Made by a program: the position numbers and the translations under genes
The notes under the pieces: generated by a model
Told to the model about the DNA's origin: nothing
What the model saw: only the letters and a program-made list of their open reading frames with translations
The model's database searches: none
Source: a candidate division FCPU426 bacterium
Lineage (GTDB): Bacteria; Oederibacteriota; Muellerivitia; Muellerivitales; Muellerivitaceae
DNA length: 64,000 nt
Assembly (NCBI GenBank): GCA_003152075.1
Contig: PLZG01000073.1
Location: 1 to 64,000, forward strand
Direction: 5' to 3'
Part shown: positions 42,193 through 51,582 of the stretch, in pieces
Position numbering within the stretch: the stretch's first letter is position 1
Layout: each line of letters starts with the position of its first letter

Positions 42193-43023
42193 TTACTCAA
42201 CACCAAAGGTTGTACCGACGTAAAGATTGAGGCCATTTCCAGCCAAAGAGCCGACGTCAGCGGGGATGTTATTGAAATATACACTATTCGTTGCGATTTT
42301 TGAGGCTCCATTGATTTGATCGAAACTGGTCCAGGTTTCATAGGCCCCTCCTATTAGGGAGAACCCATTCCCCAAATAAATTTCCAATCCTGCCCCGACG
42401 TTAAAACCAATACCCGAAAGGGTCTCATCGTCCACTCGTATGGTCGTGGTTTGGGTAGGATCTGTAATATACGAGCCCTGGCGCATCCAAAGCCAAGGAA
42501 AACTAAATCCGACGCTCACAAATGGTTGAGTGGGAAACTGGGTAAAAAAATAACGTTTAAAATCAATATTTAAGGATTCCAACCTTGCGGGACTGGTAAA
42601 GGTGACGGGGCCTGCAAAATAAAATGTTCCGGTGTGATCGCTTCGCCAATAACTCACTTCCGCGGCCCAAGGGCCTTCCCGGTGACCGACCAAGGCTCCA
42701 AAACCAAAATTTCTCTGGATGGTTGGAATTAAGTCCAACTCAGGGTTACCTATAAACGAAACCCCGCCGATTACAGTCGTACCAGGGTTAAATATTGTTT
42801 CAGTTGTACCGGTGAATTGACCCCATTGGTCAATGGTGGACGAAATTCCTACTCCGCCAACATAAGTCCGGCTTTTGACAAAATCATTCTGTTTCGCCCC
42901 GGATATCTCAACGGCTTCCCGGTCACTATCATCATCAGCCCACGCCACCCCTGCCAACCCGGTTAAAGTAATAAGAACCAACGCGAGCAATCCGGCTTTA
43001 TTGAATTTCATTCGTTGCGCCAT
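42193..43023 (-). CDS. Outer membrane beta-barrel protein 1
   Basis: A protein of about 276 aa with signal peptide (LLALVLITLTGLAGVAWA) and alternating beta strands; it ends in an acidic-hydrophobic terminal strand (YVGTTFGVE). It is clearly paralogous to the barrel at 45498 (shared blocks SRTYVGGVG, NFGFGALVGHREGPWAAEVSY, LNIDFKRYFF, PFVSVGFSFPW). The track adds 14 residues upstream; ATG 43023 is my choice but RBS support is weak. Possible surface partner of the NHL lipoproteins next to it. Confidence 0.7.
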   Translation of the reverse strand: MAQRMKFNKAGLLALVLITLTGLAGVAWADDDSDREAVEISGAKQNDFVKSRTYVGGVGISSTIDQWGQFTGTTETIFNPGTTVIGGVSFIGNPELDLIPTIQRNFGFGALVGHREGPWAAEVSYWRSDHTGTFYFAGPVTFTSPARLESLNIDFKRYFFTQFPTQPFVSVGFSFPWLWMRQGSYITDPTQTTTIRVDDETLSGIGFNVGAGLEIYLGNGFSLIGGAYETWTSFDQINGASKIATNSVYFNNIPADVGSLAGNGLNLYVGTTFGVE

Positions 43024-43228
43024 CCCCCATTCTTGAGTTTCACGCAAGCAAGCCAAAATCCCCATTTGGCCTCGTTTGAGTTGTTATTTTAGCCTAGGGA
43101 ATATGGAAATATAAGGAAAACTTTCAAGGAAGCGGCCAAGAGCCTGAAGAACAAGGGTTTACAAACCACAAACGCCCTGATGGCCTAAAAGGGGAGAAGA
43201 AACCTTGGTTCAGGAAGCTTTTGCTTCT

Positions 43229-44398
43229 TTAGGGACCGAATTCTTGGACCGAACCCGTTGGATTGGTGCCATTTTCAAAATCCGTCACCCAAATATCTGA
43301 ACCTGATGAAACCACGCCATCGGGACTCACAAAAGCGGTGGAACCAGAAACACTATTCCATGACACGATCAAGTTGCCGCCCGCATTATATTCTTCAACG
43401 AGGCTGTTGGCTAAGTCCGCCGCGAAAACGTTTCCACTCCCGTCGACAGTGATCCCCAAAACATCCGACCCTGAAACCGTCGAAAAGCTTGACCAAGAAG
43501 AACCGTTGTAAACCTGGATCAACTCATTCCCGGCGTCCGCGACATACAAGGTTTTCACGGGTCCGGCCGAGATAACGGCCGCAACCGCGCTAGGGCTTGA
43601 AAAAAGACCAGTTCCCGTATTCCATTGATTTATGTAATTAACCGTGCTGCCAGTCGTCGTAAATTCCTCCACCGTATTATTTCCGGTATCAGCCACATAA
43701 ATATTGCCACCCCCATCCACCGCGATCCCTTCAGGATTCAAAAAAGAAGTGGCCGATCCGCCGGACCAGGAAGACCAGGAAGTAACAGTGGCTCCCGCCG
43801 AATTGAATTCATAGACGGTATTCTTCAGCCTGTCGAGCACGTAAAAGTTTCCCGTGCCCTGGTTCACGGCGACGCCATAAGGCTCACCGAAAGGCGCACT
43901 TCCATATTGCGTCAAAGTGGTTACCGCGCCACCGCCTGAAGTTAAAACTTGAACGACGTTACCCGAATTACCATCACCTTCGGCCAGATAAATGTTTCCA
44001 TTACCGAGCGCCAAGCCGTTTGGAAAATTCACGTTGGGTTGGGCCCATCCCGTTTTATAAGGGAGAGGGGTCGCCGCGAAAGTATTGGTCGGTGTGCCGG
44101 TATTCGTCGGCGTACTCGTCACAGTTGGGGTAGCGGTTGAAAACGCAGTGTTCGTGATTGTCGGCGTAGGGGTATTGGTTGCGGTCGATGTCGGAGTGGA
44201 GGTGATTCCGCCTAAATTCGTAGCGGTGATTGTCGGAGTCACTGTCGGCGTAATGGTGTTCGTCGCGGTGTAACCGGCCCAGAATGTAGCGGTCGGAATC
44301 GGGGTTGGAGTCAAAGCAGGACTCGTTGGATTATTCGAACAGGCCATAGGAATGGTCAACCCCAATAAAATGATGAGCGCCCCAAAAATCTTTTTCAT
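43229..44398 (-). CDS. NHL-repeat lipoprotein 2
   Basis: Lipoprotein of 389 aa. Lipobox TIPMAC near residue 20; a long TPT-rich spacer (residues 30-110) such as TNTPTPTITNT; then an NHL propeller with repeats GIAVDGGGNIYVADTGNNTV and GITVDGSGNVFAADLANSLV. Same build as the neighbouring NHL lipoproteins. Spacer length and composition vary between the three, suggesting the low-complexity part expands and shrinks. Confidence 0.85.
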   Translation of the reverse strand: MKKIFGALIILLGLTIPMACSNNPTSPALTPTPIPTATFWAGYTATNTITPTVTPTITATNLGGITSTPTSTATNTPTPTITNTAFSTATPTVTSTPTNTGTPTNTFAATPLPYKTGWAQPNVNFPNGLALGNGNIYLAEGDGNSGNVVQVLTSGGGAVTTLTQYGSAPFGEPYGVAVNQGTGNFYVLDRLKNTVYEFNSAGATVTSWSSWSGGSATSFLNPEGIAVDGGGNIYVADTGNNTVEEFTTTGSTVNYINQWNTGTGLFSSPSAVAAVISAGPVKTLYVADAGNELIQVYNGSSWSSFSTVSGSDVLGITVDGSGNVFAADLANSLVEEYNAGGNLIVSWNSVSGSTAFVSPDGVVSSGSDIWVTDFENGTNPTGSVQEFGP

Positions 44399-44448
44399 CT
44401 CGAATTTCCTTTTCTTAACCTTCCATAGCTATAAATCCAAACTGCGCT

Positions 44449-45501
44449 TTAAGGAGCAAAAACGAAAATACGCGTTCCGGCGGGATCAGCTACACATAAA
44501 GTTCCAGCTTGAGCTCCCGCGCCAACAATCGCTATTCCCTTGGGGCTCATCAACTGGCCGCCCCCATTAAAAATATTAATGGGCGACTGAACTAAGCCTG
44601 GCCCGGATAAGAATTCCTCGATTTGATGGTTGCCAGCATCCGCCACGTAAAGATTATTCCCAGAATCGAATGCAATACCGCCAGGGCCGTTAAACCCGGG
44701 AATGGTAATACCCGCTGAACCGGTTGTGGAATTGAAAAAACGGATTTGATTATCACCACAGGCTACAGCCGCATCACCAATGCTATCCAACCCCAAACCA
44801 TAGAAAGTCACGGCTTGGGAAATAACCCCGTTGGTTCCAAAAATGGAAATAGGGGCTCCACTCGAATTCATTTTGACGATGCGATTATTGCCCGTGTCGC
44901 TTACGTAAACGTTGTTGGCGCTGTCAACAGCCACTCCCTGGGGTCCCGCGAAAGTTATCCCGTTGGCGTTGGTAAATTGAGCCAATAAATTCCCAAAAGC
45001 GTCGTATTGATTGACCCCATTAGTTCCGCTTCCCACTACATAAAGGATACCCGCGCTATCCACCGCCACTCCTTTGGGGGTGGTAAAAGAGATTTTTCCC
45101 TTTCCTTTTCCGCCGTCTCCCCAGGAGGTAACCAGAACACCACCGGAAGTATATTTTTTCACCGCGTTATTACCCGTGTCGGCCACATACACATTTCCGC
45201 TTGAATCCACCGCGACTCCCGAAGGGGCGTTGAACCCGACCCAAGTGTTAGTGACAAAGGGTGTGGGAGATCCAGTAGGTGTAGGTGATGGGGGCACAGG
45301 CGTGTTGGTAGATGTTGGAGTGGCTGTCCACGTCGGATTAATGGCCACAACAGTCTGCAAAGGACTTTGGAAATTAGGCGCTGAGGGCGATTTACTGGTA
45401 CAGGCCATGTTGAAATAGGTGGCCCAAATACCGACAAGCCCAAACATTAAAAGGATGAATAGCTTTTTCACAAAATTAACCTTTTCACTTTTAAAAATCA
45501 T
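44449..45501 (-). CDS. NHL-repeat lipoprotein 3
   Basis: Lipoprotein of about 350 aa (lipobox YFNMAC near residue 34; the true start may be 8 residues in, at the VKKLF region). A short TPT/PSPTPTGSP spacer is followed by an NHL propeller (GVAVDSSGNVYVADTGNNAV, GVAVDSANNVYVSDTGNNRI). Its start overlaps the end of the upstream beta-barrel gene by 4 nt, so barrel and lipoprotein are translationally coupled and likely work together. Confidence 0.85.
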   Translation of the reverse strand: MIFKSEKVNFVKKLFILLMFGLVGIWATYFNMACTSKSPSAPNFQSPLQTVVAINPTWTATPTSTNTPVPPSPTPTGSPTPFVTNTWVGFNAPSGVAVDSSGNVYVADTGNNAVKKYTSGGVLVTSWGDGGKGKGKISFTTPKGVAVDSAGILYVVGSGTNGVNQYDAFGNLLAQFTNANGITFAGPQGVAVDSANNVYVSDTGNNRIVKMNSSGAPISIFGTNGVISQAVTFYGLGLDSIGDAAVACGDNQIRFFNSTTGSAGITIPGFNGPGGIAFDSGNNLYVADAGNHQIEEFLSGPGLVQSPINIFNGGGQLMSPKGIAIVGAGAQAGTLCVADPAGTRIFVFAP

Positions 45502-46277
45502 TGAAAACCAACCGTTGTTCCAACCATAAAAACAAGCCCGCTTCCATCATCACTGCCGGTGTAACCGTTAATATTTAGTCGATTATATTGGACCACCGGG
45601 CTGATTGAACCTTGCGATTGGTCGAAGCTGGCCCAACGCTCATACCCACCGGCCATAACTGAAATCGTAGGGGTGATGTAATACTCCGCCCCAATGCCTA
45701 TGTTCAGGCCCAAACCGGCCAGCGTAACTGACCCAATTTGCATATTCCCGTTTGGGTCAAAATTCGCCGCGGCGTTGGAAACAACAATCCAGGGAAAGCT
45801 CACCCCCAAGTTAATGAAAGGTTGTAACTGAAGTTCGGTTAAAAAATATCTTTTAAAGTCCAAATTGATCGAGTTATACACGGCCGTGTCTTGGCCAAAA
45901 GCAACGCTGGTCGGGGTGGACATTGTGGGCGAGGTTACTGACGCCGGGCCAAAGGAAGCCGTGTGATTTGATTGATAATAACTCACTTCCAAAGCGTAAG
46001 CCTCTTCCCGGTGCCCGACAAGCAGTCCAAACCCGAAGTTTTGGCTAATGGAGGGAATAAGGTCTATTTCATAAGCGTTATTAAGGGAGGAATAATTCTG
46101 ACCGCTGAATATTCCACCATTCCCCACGCTTACCGAGGTTCCCACGGCCCCAATATAGGTTCTCGAGTGAAGATAATCGCTGGGATTGCCCCCATCCGCT
46201 TTGGCGTTAGATCCCAGGGACAGGAAAAGGCCCAAGAGGGTGAATATGAGAAAAAATTTATGTTCAGTTCTTTTCAT
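45498..46277 (-). CDS. Outer membrane beta-barrel protein 2
   Basis: About 259 aa from ATG 46277 (MKRTEHKFF-type n-region preceding FFLIFTLLGLFLSLGSNAKA). Paralog of the barrel at 42193 with about eight amphipathic strands; ends in VGTTVGFQ. The longer ORF start adds 17 residues without RBS. Overlaps NHL lipoprotein 3 by 4 nt, which is direct evidence that barrel and propeller are one expression unit. Confidence 0.72.
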   Translation of the reverse strand: MKRTEHKFFLIFTLLGLFLSLGSNAKADGGNPSDYLHSRTYIGAVGTSVSVGNGGIFSGQNYSSLNNAYEIDLIPSISQNFGFGLLVGHREEAYALEVSYYQSNHTASFGPASVTSPTMSTPTSVAFGQDTAVYNSINLDFKRYFLTELQLQPFINLGVSFPWIVVSNAAANFDPNGNMQIGSVTLAGLGLNIGIGAEYYITPTISVMAGGYERWASFDQSQGSISPVVQYNRLNINGYTGSDDGSGLVFMVGTTVGFQ

Positions 46278-46396
46278 TTTTACTTTCAGGGCTGTTTCGA
46301 TATTCCGCTGGCAAATCATTAGACGCACAGGGCCGTCATTTTAGCTCATTTATTTATTCGTCATATTAAAAAATAAGGATTTTCTGGAGGAAAAGC

Positions 46397-47107
46397 CTAA
46401 GCGATGGATTTTTTCCTCGATTTATACCATCCAATCACCAGGCAAAGGGCGCTTAAGGCCAAAAAAGGCCAAAAAGTAAAGGTACGGCTCCCCAGGGACA
46501 ACTTAACGTAGAGAAAAGGCACCCAGACCGCGAAGGCAAGAAAATAAAAATTGGCGGCTGGATTGGGCGTGACTTTTGGCGGGACGGGTTCTTCTGGTTG
46601 GCTTACCCTGGGGGAATCGGTGATATTTCTTTCCCGGTTAAGGTTGCGGATCTCCCCGTTCATTTGATGGATGGCATTCACGTTGTCCACCAGGACCCGG
46701 TGAGAAATCCAAAGGGAACGAATGTTTAAAAGCAAAGCCACCCAAATAAAAACATGATGAACCCCCATCGTAACAGCGCCCACCGAAACTCCCCCGCCCA
46801 ATACCGCTGCCGTGACCGAGAATAAAATCGCCAACATCAAGGCAGGATAAGAACGGTTTTTATAATCCTTGGTCTTTTGAATCCATTCGGGATTCAACCC
46901 AAATTCCTGGACCTTCTGCTTGATGGATTTGCCGCTCCCAATGAAAAAACCGAAAATCAGGCATTGCAATAAAATGATGAGGGTGGCGGTGAAAAGGCCC
47001 CAAAGCATGTGATACCCCACGGGGAAGCGATGGGAATAAACCAACCCCATTGTGGCAAGGTAAAAAAGAAGGATGGTCATGCTTACGCTAGCGAACACAG
47101 TCGGCAT
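46397..47107 (-). CDS. Polytopic membrane protein of unknown function
   Basis: A 236-aa protein with about six hydrophobic helices (first near 5-24, VGYHMLWGLFTATLIILLQC, a pair near 90-125, last pair after residue 185). A cytoplasmic loop of about 60 residues (EIRNLNRERNITDSPRVSQPEEP) divides it. I do not recognise a family. It follows ald by 20 nt on the same strand and could be co-transcribed. Confidence 0.6.
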   Translation of the reverse strand: MPTVFASVSMTILLFYLATMGLVYSHRFPVGYHMLWGLFTATLIILLQCLIFGFFIGSGKSIKQKVQEFGLNPEWIQKTKDYKNRSYPALMLAILFSVTAAVLGGGVSVGAVTMGVHHVFIWVALLLNIRSLWISHRVLVDNVNAIHQMNGEIRNLNRERNITDSPRVSQPEEPVPPKVTPNPAANFYFLAFAVWVPFLYVKLSLGSRTFTFWPFLALSALCLVIGWYKSRKKSIA

Positions 47108-47127
47108 TTTATTTCCTCAAACTTAGG

Positions 47128-48210
47128 TTATTTTTTGAACGCGGCTTTAACGGCCGGATGGACTAACACACCATGGTCAATGTTCAAACCATGCTGAATG
47201 GCGGGATTTTTCCTCACGGCTTCCTTATAACCATGCCGCGCGATTTCCAGGACAAAGGGCAGGGTGGAATTGGTTAAGGCGTAGGTGGAGGTCATTCCGA
47301 CAGCGCCGGGGATATTCGTGACGCAGTAATGAACTACTCCGTGCTTCGTATAAACAGGATCGCTATGTGTCGTGGGTTTGGCGGTTTCCACGCATCCCCC
47401 TTGGTCGATGGCCACGTCTACGATGACCGAACCTGGTTTCATTTGTTTCACCATGGCTTCGGTGACCAATCGGGGAGCCTTGGCCCCCTCTATATAGATA
47501 GCCCCAATCAAAAGATCCGCGTCCCGTACTTCCTCACGGATGACCCTCCGGTTGGAAACCAAGGTAATCACGTTTTTGGGAAGGATCTCTTCCAAGTGGC
47601 GCAGGCGGGAAGGATTCACATCCAGCACCGTCACCCTCGCTCCTAACCCCGCCGCGGTCTTGGCGGCATTGCTTCCCACCACTCCCCCGCCCAGGATCAC
47701 GACCTTAGCCGGCCTCACCCCCGGTACACCCCCCAATAAAATACCCTTGCCGCCCATTGACCTTTCCAAGTACTTAGCGCCTTCCTGGATGGCCATCTTG
47801 CCGGCAACTTCGCTCATGGGGGTTAAAAGGGGATGCTCGCCCGAGGCCAGGCGAATGGTTTCATAGGCGATGGCTACCGACTTGGTTTTAAGGATGGCCC
47901 GGGTTAATTCCTTGGCGGCCGCGAAATGAAAGTAGCAGAATAAAATTTGCCCCTTTCGAATGAGGGGATATTCGACGGGTTGGGGTTCCTTAACCTTTAA
48001 GATCATTTCAGCGCGGCGAAAAAGGCTTTCCTTTTGGGTTATTTCGGCCCCAGCGTCTTTAAGTTCCTCGTCCGAGATGCCGCTGCCTTGTCCGGCTCCC
48101 TTTTCTACCAAGACGGTATGCCCCGCCGCGACTAATTCTTCAACTCCACCGGGAACCACCCCGATTCGAAATTCATTATCTTTAATCTCTTTAGGAACCC
48201 CGATAATCAA
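47128..48210 (-). CDS. ald: Alanine dehydrogenase
   Basis: NAD-dependent enzyme that interconverts L-alanine with pyruvate and ammonia. The 360-aa length and the motifs IIGVPKEIKDNEFRIGVVP (N-terminus), MSEVAGKMA near 133, the Rossmann VVILGGGVVGSNAA near 170 and DQGG near 270 fit Ald closely. Start TTG at 48210 is strongly supported by GGAGGT 5 nt upstream. Together with the neighbouring membrane protein it may form a small operon. Confidence 0.94.
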   Translation of the reverse strand: MIIGVPKEIKDNEFRIGVVPGGVEELVAAGHTVLVEKGAGQGSGISDEELKDAGAEITQKESLFRRAEMILKVKEPQPVEYPLIRKGQILFCYFHFAAAKELTRAILKTKSVAIAYETIRLASGEHPLLTPMSEVAGKMAIQEGAKYLERSMGGKGILLGGVPGVRPAKVVILGGGVVGSNAAKTAAGLGARVTVLDVNPSRLRHLEEILPKNVITLVSNRRVIREEVRDADLLIGAIYIEGAKAPRLVTEAMVKQMKPGSVIVDVAIDQGGCVETAKPTTHSDPVYTKHGVVHYCVTNIPGAVGMTSTYALTNSTLPFVLEIARHGYKEAVRKNPAIQHGLNIDHGVLVHPAVKAAFKK

Positions 48211-48231
48211 GTTGACCTCCGCTTAAATACG

Positions 48232-48256
48232 AAAGGCGGCCTTTTGAGCCGCCCTT
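48232..48256. terminator. Hairpin, possible terminator of the carbonic anhydrase gene
   Basis: GGCGGCC and GGCCGCC-type arms (AAAGGCGGCCTTTTGAGCCGCCCTT) with a T-rich tail on the minus strand. A second hairpin (AAATTCTCAAT/ATTGAGAATTC) lies at 48330-48371. Confidence 0.5.
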
Positions 48257-48382
48257 CCATAATTCAACATTCATGCCTCTCTTCCATAAAAACTATAAGG
48301 AGAGCGGTATAGTCCCACATTCAACTTGCGAAATTCTCAATGTTAGGTAGGAGATAATTGAGAATTCAAAATTGCCTTAATC

Positions 48383-49084
48383 TTATTGTTTGAGCCACTC
48401 CACCTTGCCGGTATCCAGGTGATATATGCATGCCACAATCTTGATCATGTCGTTATTTTCAAGGTTCCACAACAGAGGGCTTTGCTCCCGGATAGCGTGC
48501 ATGGTGCTCAAAATGTTGGTTCGCACCACTGCGTCCAAAAACGCTTCTCCCTCCAACATTTTTCCAGTCCGGGCCCGAGCGATCCTTTGGTCCTCCTCGA
48601 CTTCCGCCACCGCCGGTTCCAGCTGTTGGTTCAAGGCCCTTTGGTTCAGCGAACGCCATTCGGTGCGGGGGTGGTTATGTTCCTCGATAGCTTCTTTCAA
48701 TGCGCTGCAGTTGGTGTGGCCCATGATCACCAATACCCGGGCATTCAGGTGTTCGGCGCCATACTCCAGGCTCGCCAACAATTCCTTGTCCACGATATTG
48801 CCGAAAGCCCTGGTGGTGAAAAGCTCGCCCGGCTGCATATGAAAAACCACTTCCGGAGGGACTCGGGAATCGGCGCAGCTGACCACCATGATCCTGGCCA
48901 ACCCGGTTTTCCGGGACACATTATTCATGTGGTGTTTATTGCCGGTCTCCAACGCCTTCATGATCGCGTCTTGCTCTTTTTTAACCTCCGGCGGCGCCAA
49001 CTCGCCGGTCCTCTCCCGCGCCCAAAGCGGCGTGGCCAATAGGACGACCGCCAGAAGAATCCATTTCGGATTTGTGGGTCGCAT
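48383..49084 (-). CDS. Beta-class carbonic anhydrase with signal peptide
   Basis: Zinc enzyme that interconverts CO2 and bicarbonate, 233 aa. The signal peptide (PKWILLAVVLLATPLWA) places it in the periplasm, which is uncommon for the beta class. Zinc ligands: Cys in SCADSRVPPE near residue 70 with the Asp-Arg pair, and His and Cys in GHTNCSALKEA near 124-127. Other conserved block: AFGNIVDKELLASLEYGAEHL. It is divergent from serS. Confidence 0.9.
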   Translation of the reverse strand: MRPTNPKWILLAVVLLATPLWARERTGELAPPEVKKEQDAIMKALETGNKHHMNNVSRKTGLARIMVVSCADSRVPPEVVFHMQPGELFTTRAFGNIVDKELLASLEYGAEHLNARVLVIMGHTNCSALKEAIEEHNHPRTEWRSLNQRALNQQLEPAVAEVEEDQRIARARTGKMLEGEAFLDAVVRTNILSTMHAIREQSPLLWNLENNDMIKIVACIYHLDTGKVEWLKQ

Positions 49085-49330
49085 CGCGTCCTCCCCCTCA
49101 GAGATGTGAAGCGCCTAAAAGTATATTCCTTTTGACTGGAACTGACAGCTTCTAAAATCATCTTTCGAATCGGGAGTTCGGCCAAGAAAATCAACGTTTC
49201 CCCCCAAGTTATTAGGCTTTGGGAGAAGATATTATTTGGGATAAGCCGGGTTAAGAATATAATCCCTTTTCCCCATGGTATTGGCCATTCCGCTTGCCAT
49301 TGAAACATCGGGAATAAATCAGAGGTTTTA
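49085..49330. other. Divergent intergenic region, no feature recognised
   Basis: 246 bp between the divergent carbonic anhydrase and serS genes. It should hold both promoters; I see no repeat, T-box or riboswitch signature in it. Confidence 0.4.
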
Positions 49331-50608
49331 ATGCTCGATCCTAAATATGTTCGTGAACACCAGGCCGAGGTCCGCAAGGCTTTGGAAGACTGTAAATCCA
49401 AGGTGGACCTTTCTTTATATTTGGACCTGGAACGCCGCCGCCGGGACCTGATGGTCTCCGCCGACAAACGCAAAGCCCGCCTGAACCAGGCTTCCGAGGA
49501 AATGAGCCGGTTGAAAAAAGAAGGCAAGGACATCACCGAGTACCGTTCCAAGCTTTCCGAGCTTTCCAATGAGATCAAAACGGTGGACGCCGAGATCACG
49601 GCCGTCGAAAAGGATTTTCACGAGATCGAACTTCAGATTTGTAACCTTCCTCATGAGTCCGTTCCTGTCGGCGGGGAGGAGGCCAATAAGGAAGTGCGCC
49701 GGGTAGGTGAGCCCAAAAAATTCGATTTCAAACCTAAGCCCCATGAAGAACTGGGCTTGACTCTGGGCATCCTGGATTTCGAGAAGGCCGCTAAAGTCGC
49801 GGGCACCCGTTTTTTCAGTCTCGCGGGGCTCGGCGCCAAGTTGGAACGGGCCTTAGTCAATTTCATGCTCGATCAGAATTCGCAAAAGGGTTACCAGGAA
49901 ATGGTGGTACCCCACCTGGTGAATTACGAGTCCATGGAAACTTCGGGCCAGTTCCCTAAGTTCATTGAACAGGCCTTCGCCATTGAGAAGGATAAGTTAT
50001 ATCTTATTCCCACTTCGGAAGTTCCTCTTGCCAACCTTCACCGAGGCGAAACCTTTCCCGCCGGATCAATTCCAAAAAAATACACCGCCTATACCCCCTG
50101 TTACCGCCGGGAGGCCGGAAGTTACGGCAAGGACACCAAAGGCCTCATACGGTTACACCAATTTAATAAAGTTGAAATGTTTCAGTTCGTGGAGCCGGAA
50201 AAAAGCATGGAAGCCTTGGATCAACTGACCGCTGACGCGGAAGACTTGTTAAAAAAACTGGGGTTGCCTTACCGGGTCGTTGTTTTGGCGACCGGGGACA
50301 AAAGTTTCTCTTCGGTCAAGACCTACGACCTGGAAGTCTGGCTGCCCAGCCAAAACACTTACCGGGAAATTTCCAGTTGCAGCAATTGCACCGACTTCCA
50401 AGCCCGCCGTGGAGCGATCAAGTTCAAGCGGGAGGGTGGCGCCAAGGCTGAGTTGGTTCATACCTTAAACGGTTCGGGCCTGGCCATTGGCCGCACTTGG
50501 CTGGCGATATTGGAAAATTACCAGCAGGCTGACGGTACTGTACTGGTCCCTGATGCGCTCCAACCTTACATGGGGGGCTTGAAAATGATCGTACCCGCCA
50601 AGCCCTGA
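49331..50608 (+). CDS. serS: Seryl-tRNA synthetase
   Basis: Class II synthetase of 425 aa. Residues 1-110 form the tRNA-binding coiled-coil arm (LDPKYVREHQAEVRKAL, then many charged heptads). Motif 2 is YTPCYRREAGSYG near residue 255, with the ATP-binding Arg, followed by GLIRLHQFNKVEMF; motif 3 is GSGLAIGRTWLAILENYQ near 385. It is a full-length housekeeping gene, apparently monocistronic. Confidence 0.96.
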   Translation: MLDPKYVREHQAEVRKALEDCKSKVDLSLYLDLERRRRDLMVSADKRKARLNQASEEMSRLKKEGKDITEYRSKLSELSNEIKTVDAEITAVEKDFHEIELQICNLPHESVPVGGEEANKEVRRVGEPKKFDFKPKPHEELGLTLGILDFEKAAKVAGTRFFSLAGLGAKLERALVNFMLDQNSQKGYQEMVVPHLVNYESMETSGQFPKFIEQAFAIEKDKLYLIPTSEVPLANLHRGETFPAGSIPKKYTAYTPCYRREAGSYGKDTKGLIRLHQFNKVEMFQFVEPEKSMEALDQLTADAEDLLKKLGLPYRVVVLATGDKSFSSVKTYDLEVWLPSQNTYREISSCSNCTDFQARRGAIKFKREGGAKAELVHTLNGSGLAIGRTWLAILENYQQADGTVLVPDALQPYMGGLKMIVPAKP

Positions 50609-50848
50609 GCGAGCGGGAGCAAGTCGAATGGGCAAGCCGATGGATCGGTGAAAGTCCCCGACGCCCTAAAACCCTATGGGCGGAATCGAAATATTTAAGC
50701 CCTCTTGATTCCTTCCCAAACCCGTTAGCTCCTGGCAAAAACCTTTATTTTTCAGGCCCCTCTCCCCTTTGTCTCCAGGTAGTTTCATCTTATAAGAGTG
50801 GCTCTGGTACAATACCCGGCGATTCACCAACAGCCGGAGGAACCCTTC

Positions 50849-51040
50849 ATGGCGGACAAGACAGCCAGAGTCCAAACCGTTGAACCGAAGATGAGCAGGG
50901 AAGGCAAGATCACCCTGGGCGCCGGAGTCGGCGTCCTAGTGGCGGGATACATGTTTCTAGCGACCGGGTCCATGACCCTCGCGCCTATCTTGATTATCGG
51001 GGGCCTCATTACCATCGGCGTTGGGATTTATAACCTATAG
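50849..51040 (+). CDS. Small membrane protein
   Basis: 63 aa from ATG 50849, which has GGAGG 9 nt upstream; the track's start 51 nt earlier has none. A short charged N-terminus (ADKTARVQTVEPKMSREGK) is followed by two glycine-rich helices (ITLGAGVGVLVAGYMFLA and LIIGGLITIGVGIYNL). I do not recognise it. Between serS and this gene (50609-50848) I see no other gene. Confidence 0.65.
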   Translation: MADKTARVQTVEPKMSREGKITLGAGVGVLVAGYMFLATGSMTLAPILIIGGLITIGVGIYNL

Positions 51041-51054
51041 TTTTTAAGGACGCC

Positions 51055-51579
51055 ATGCGACCCCAGTTACCCCAGTTAATTCCCAGTGAAATCTGCTTGG
51101 AATGTCCCGTTTGCTGCCGCTTTCCCGAAAAGCAGGCGACCCTCTCTCCCTTCTTCTTTCCTGAGGAAAGAAATCAGTCTCAGTCTATCAAATCGAAAGG
51201 TTCTTTTAGGCAGGCGGCCACAGGCCAAGCCTCCAAGGCCGAACTCGTGACATGCGGGCACGGGTTTGCCTGTTCGTTTTTCAATCCTGAGGATCACACG
51301 TGCCAGATTTATGAGGCCCGTCCCCTGGATTGCTCGATGTACCCCGCGGTGATCATGGAAAGTAGGGATCACCAGAAAGTGTTTTTGGGCGCGGACACCA
51401 AATGTCCGGCGCTCTCGCGGCCAAGCGTGACCGCGAAGTTGCATCAATATTTAGATTCGATTCAGCGATACTTGGAAAGCACAACCCTGTCGTCCCTTAT
51501 TCGACAATATCCTCAATTTATTAGCGAATTTCAGGAAGAGGTTGTGGAGGTGCGCGAGCTGTCGCTGGGAAAGGCGTAA
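51055..51579 (+). CDS. YkgJ-type cysteine cluster protein
   Basis: A 174-aa cytoplasmic protein with the cysteine pattern CLECPVCCRF near residues 13-22 and CGHGFACSFFN near 63-73, then TCQIYEARPLDCSMYP near 80-95. This matches the YkgJ/putative zinc- or Fe-S-binding family; the biochemical role is unknown. It lies 14 nt after the small membrane protein gene and 3 nt before the NERD gene, so the three form an operon. Confidence 0.82.
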   Translation: MRPQLPQLIPSEICLECPVCCRFPEKQATLSPFFFPEERNQSQSIKSKGSFRQAATGQASKAELVTCGHGFACSFFNPEDHTCQIYEARPLDCSMYPAVIMESRDHQKVFLGADTKCPALSRPSVTAKLHQYLDSIQRYLESTTLSSLIRQYPQFISEFQEEVVEVRELSLGKA

Positions 51580-51582
51580 ATT

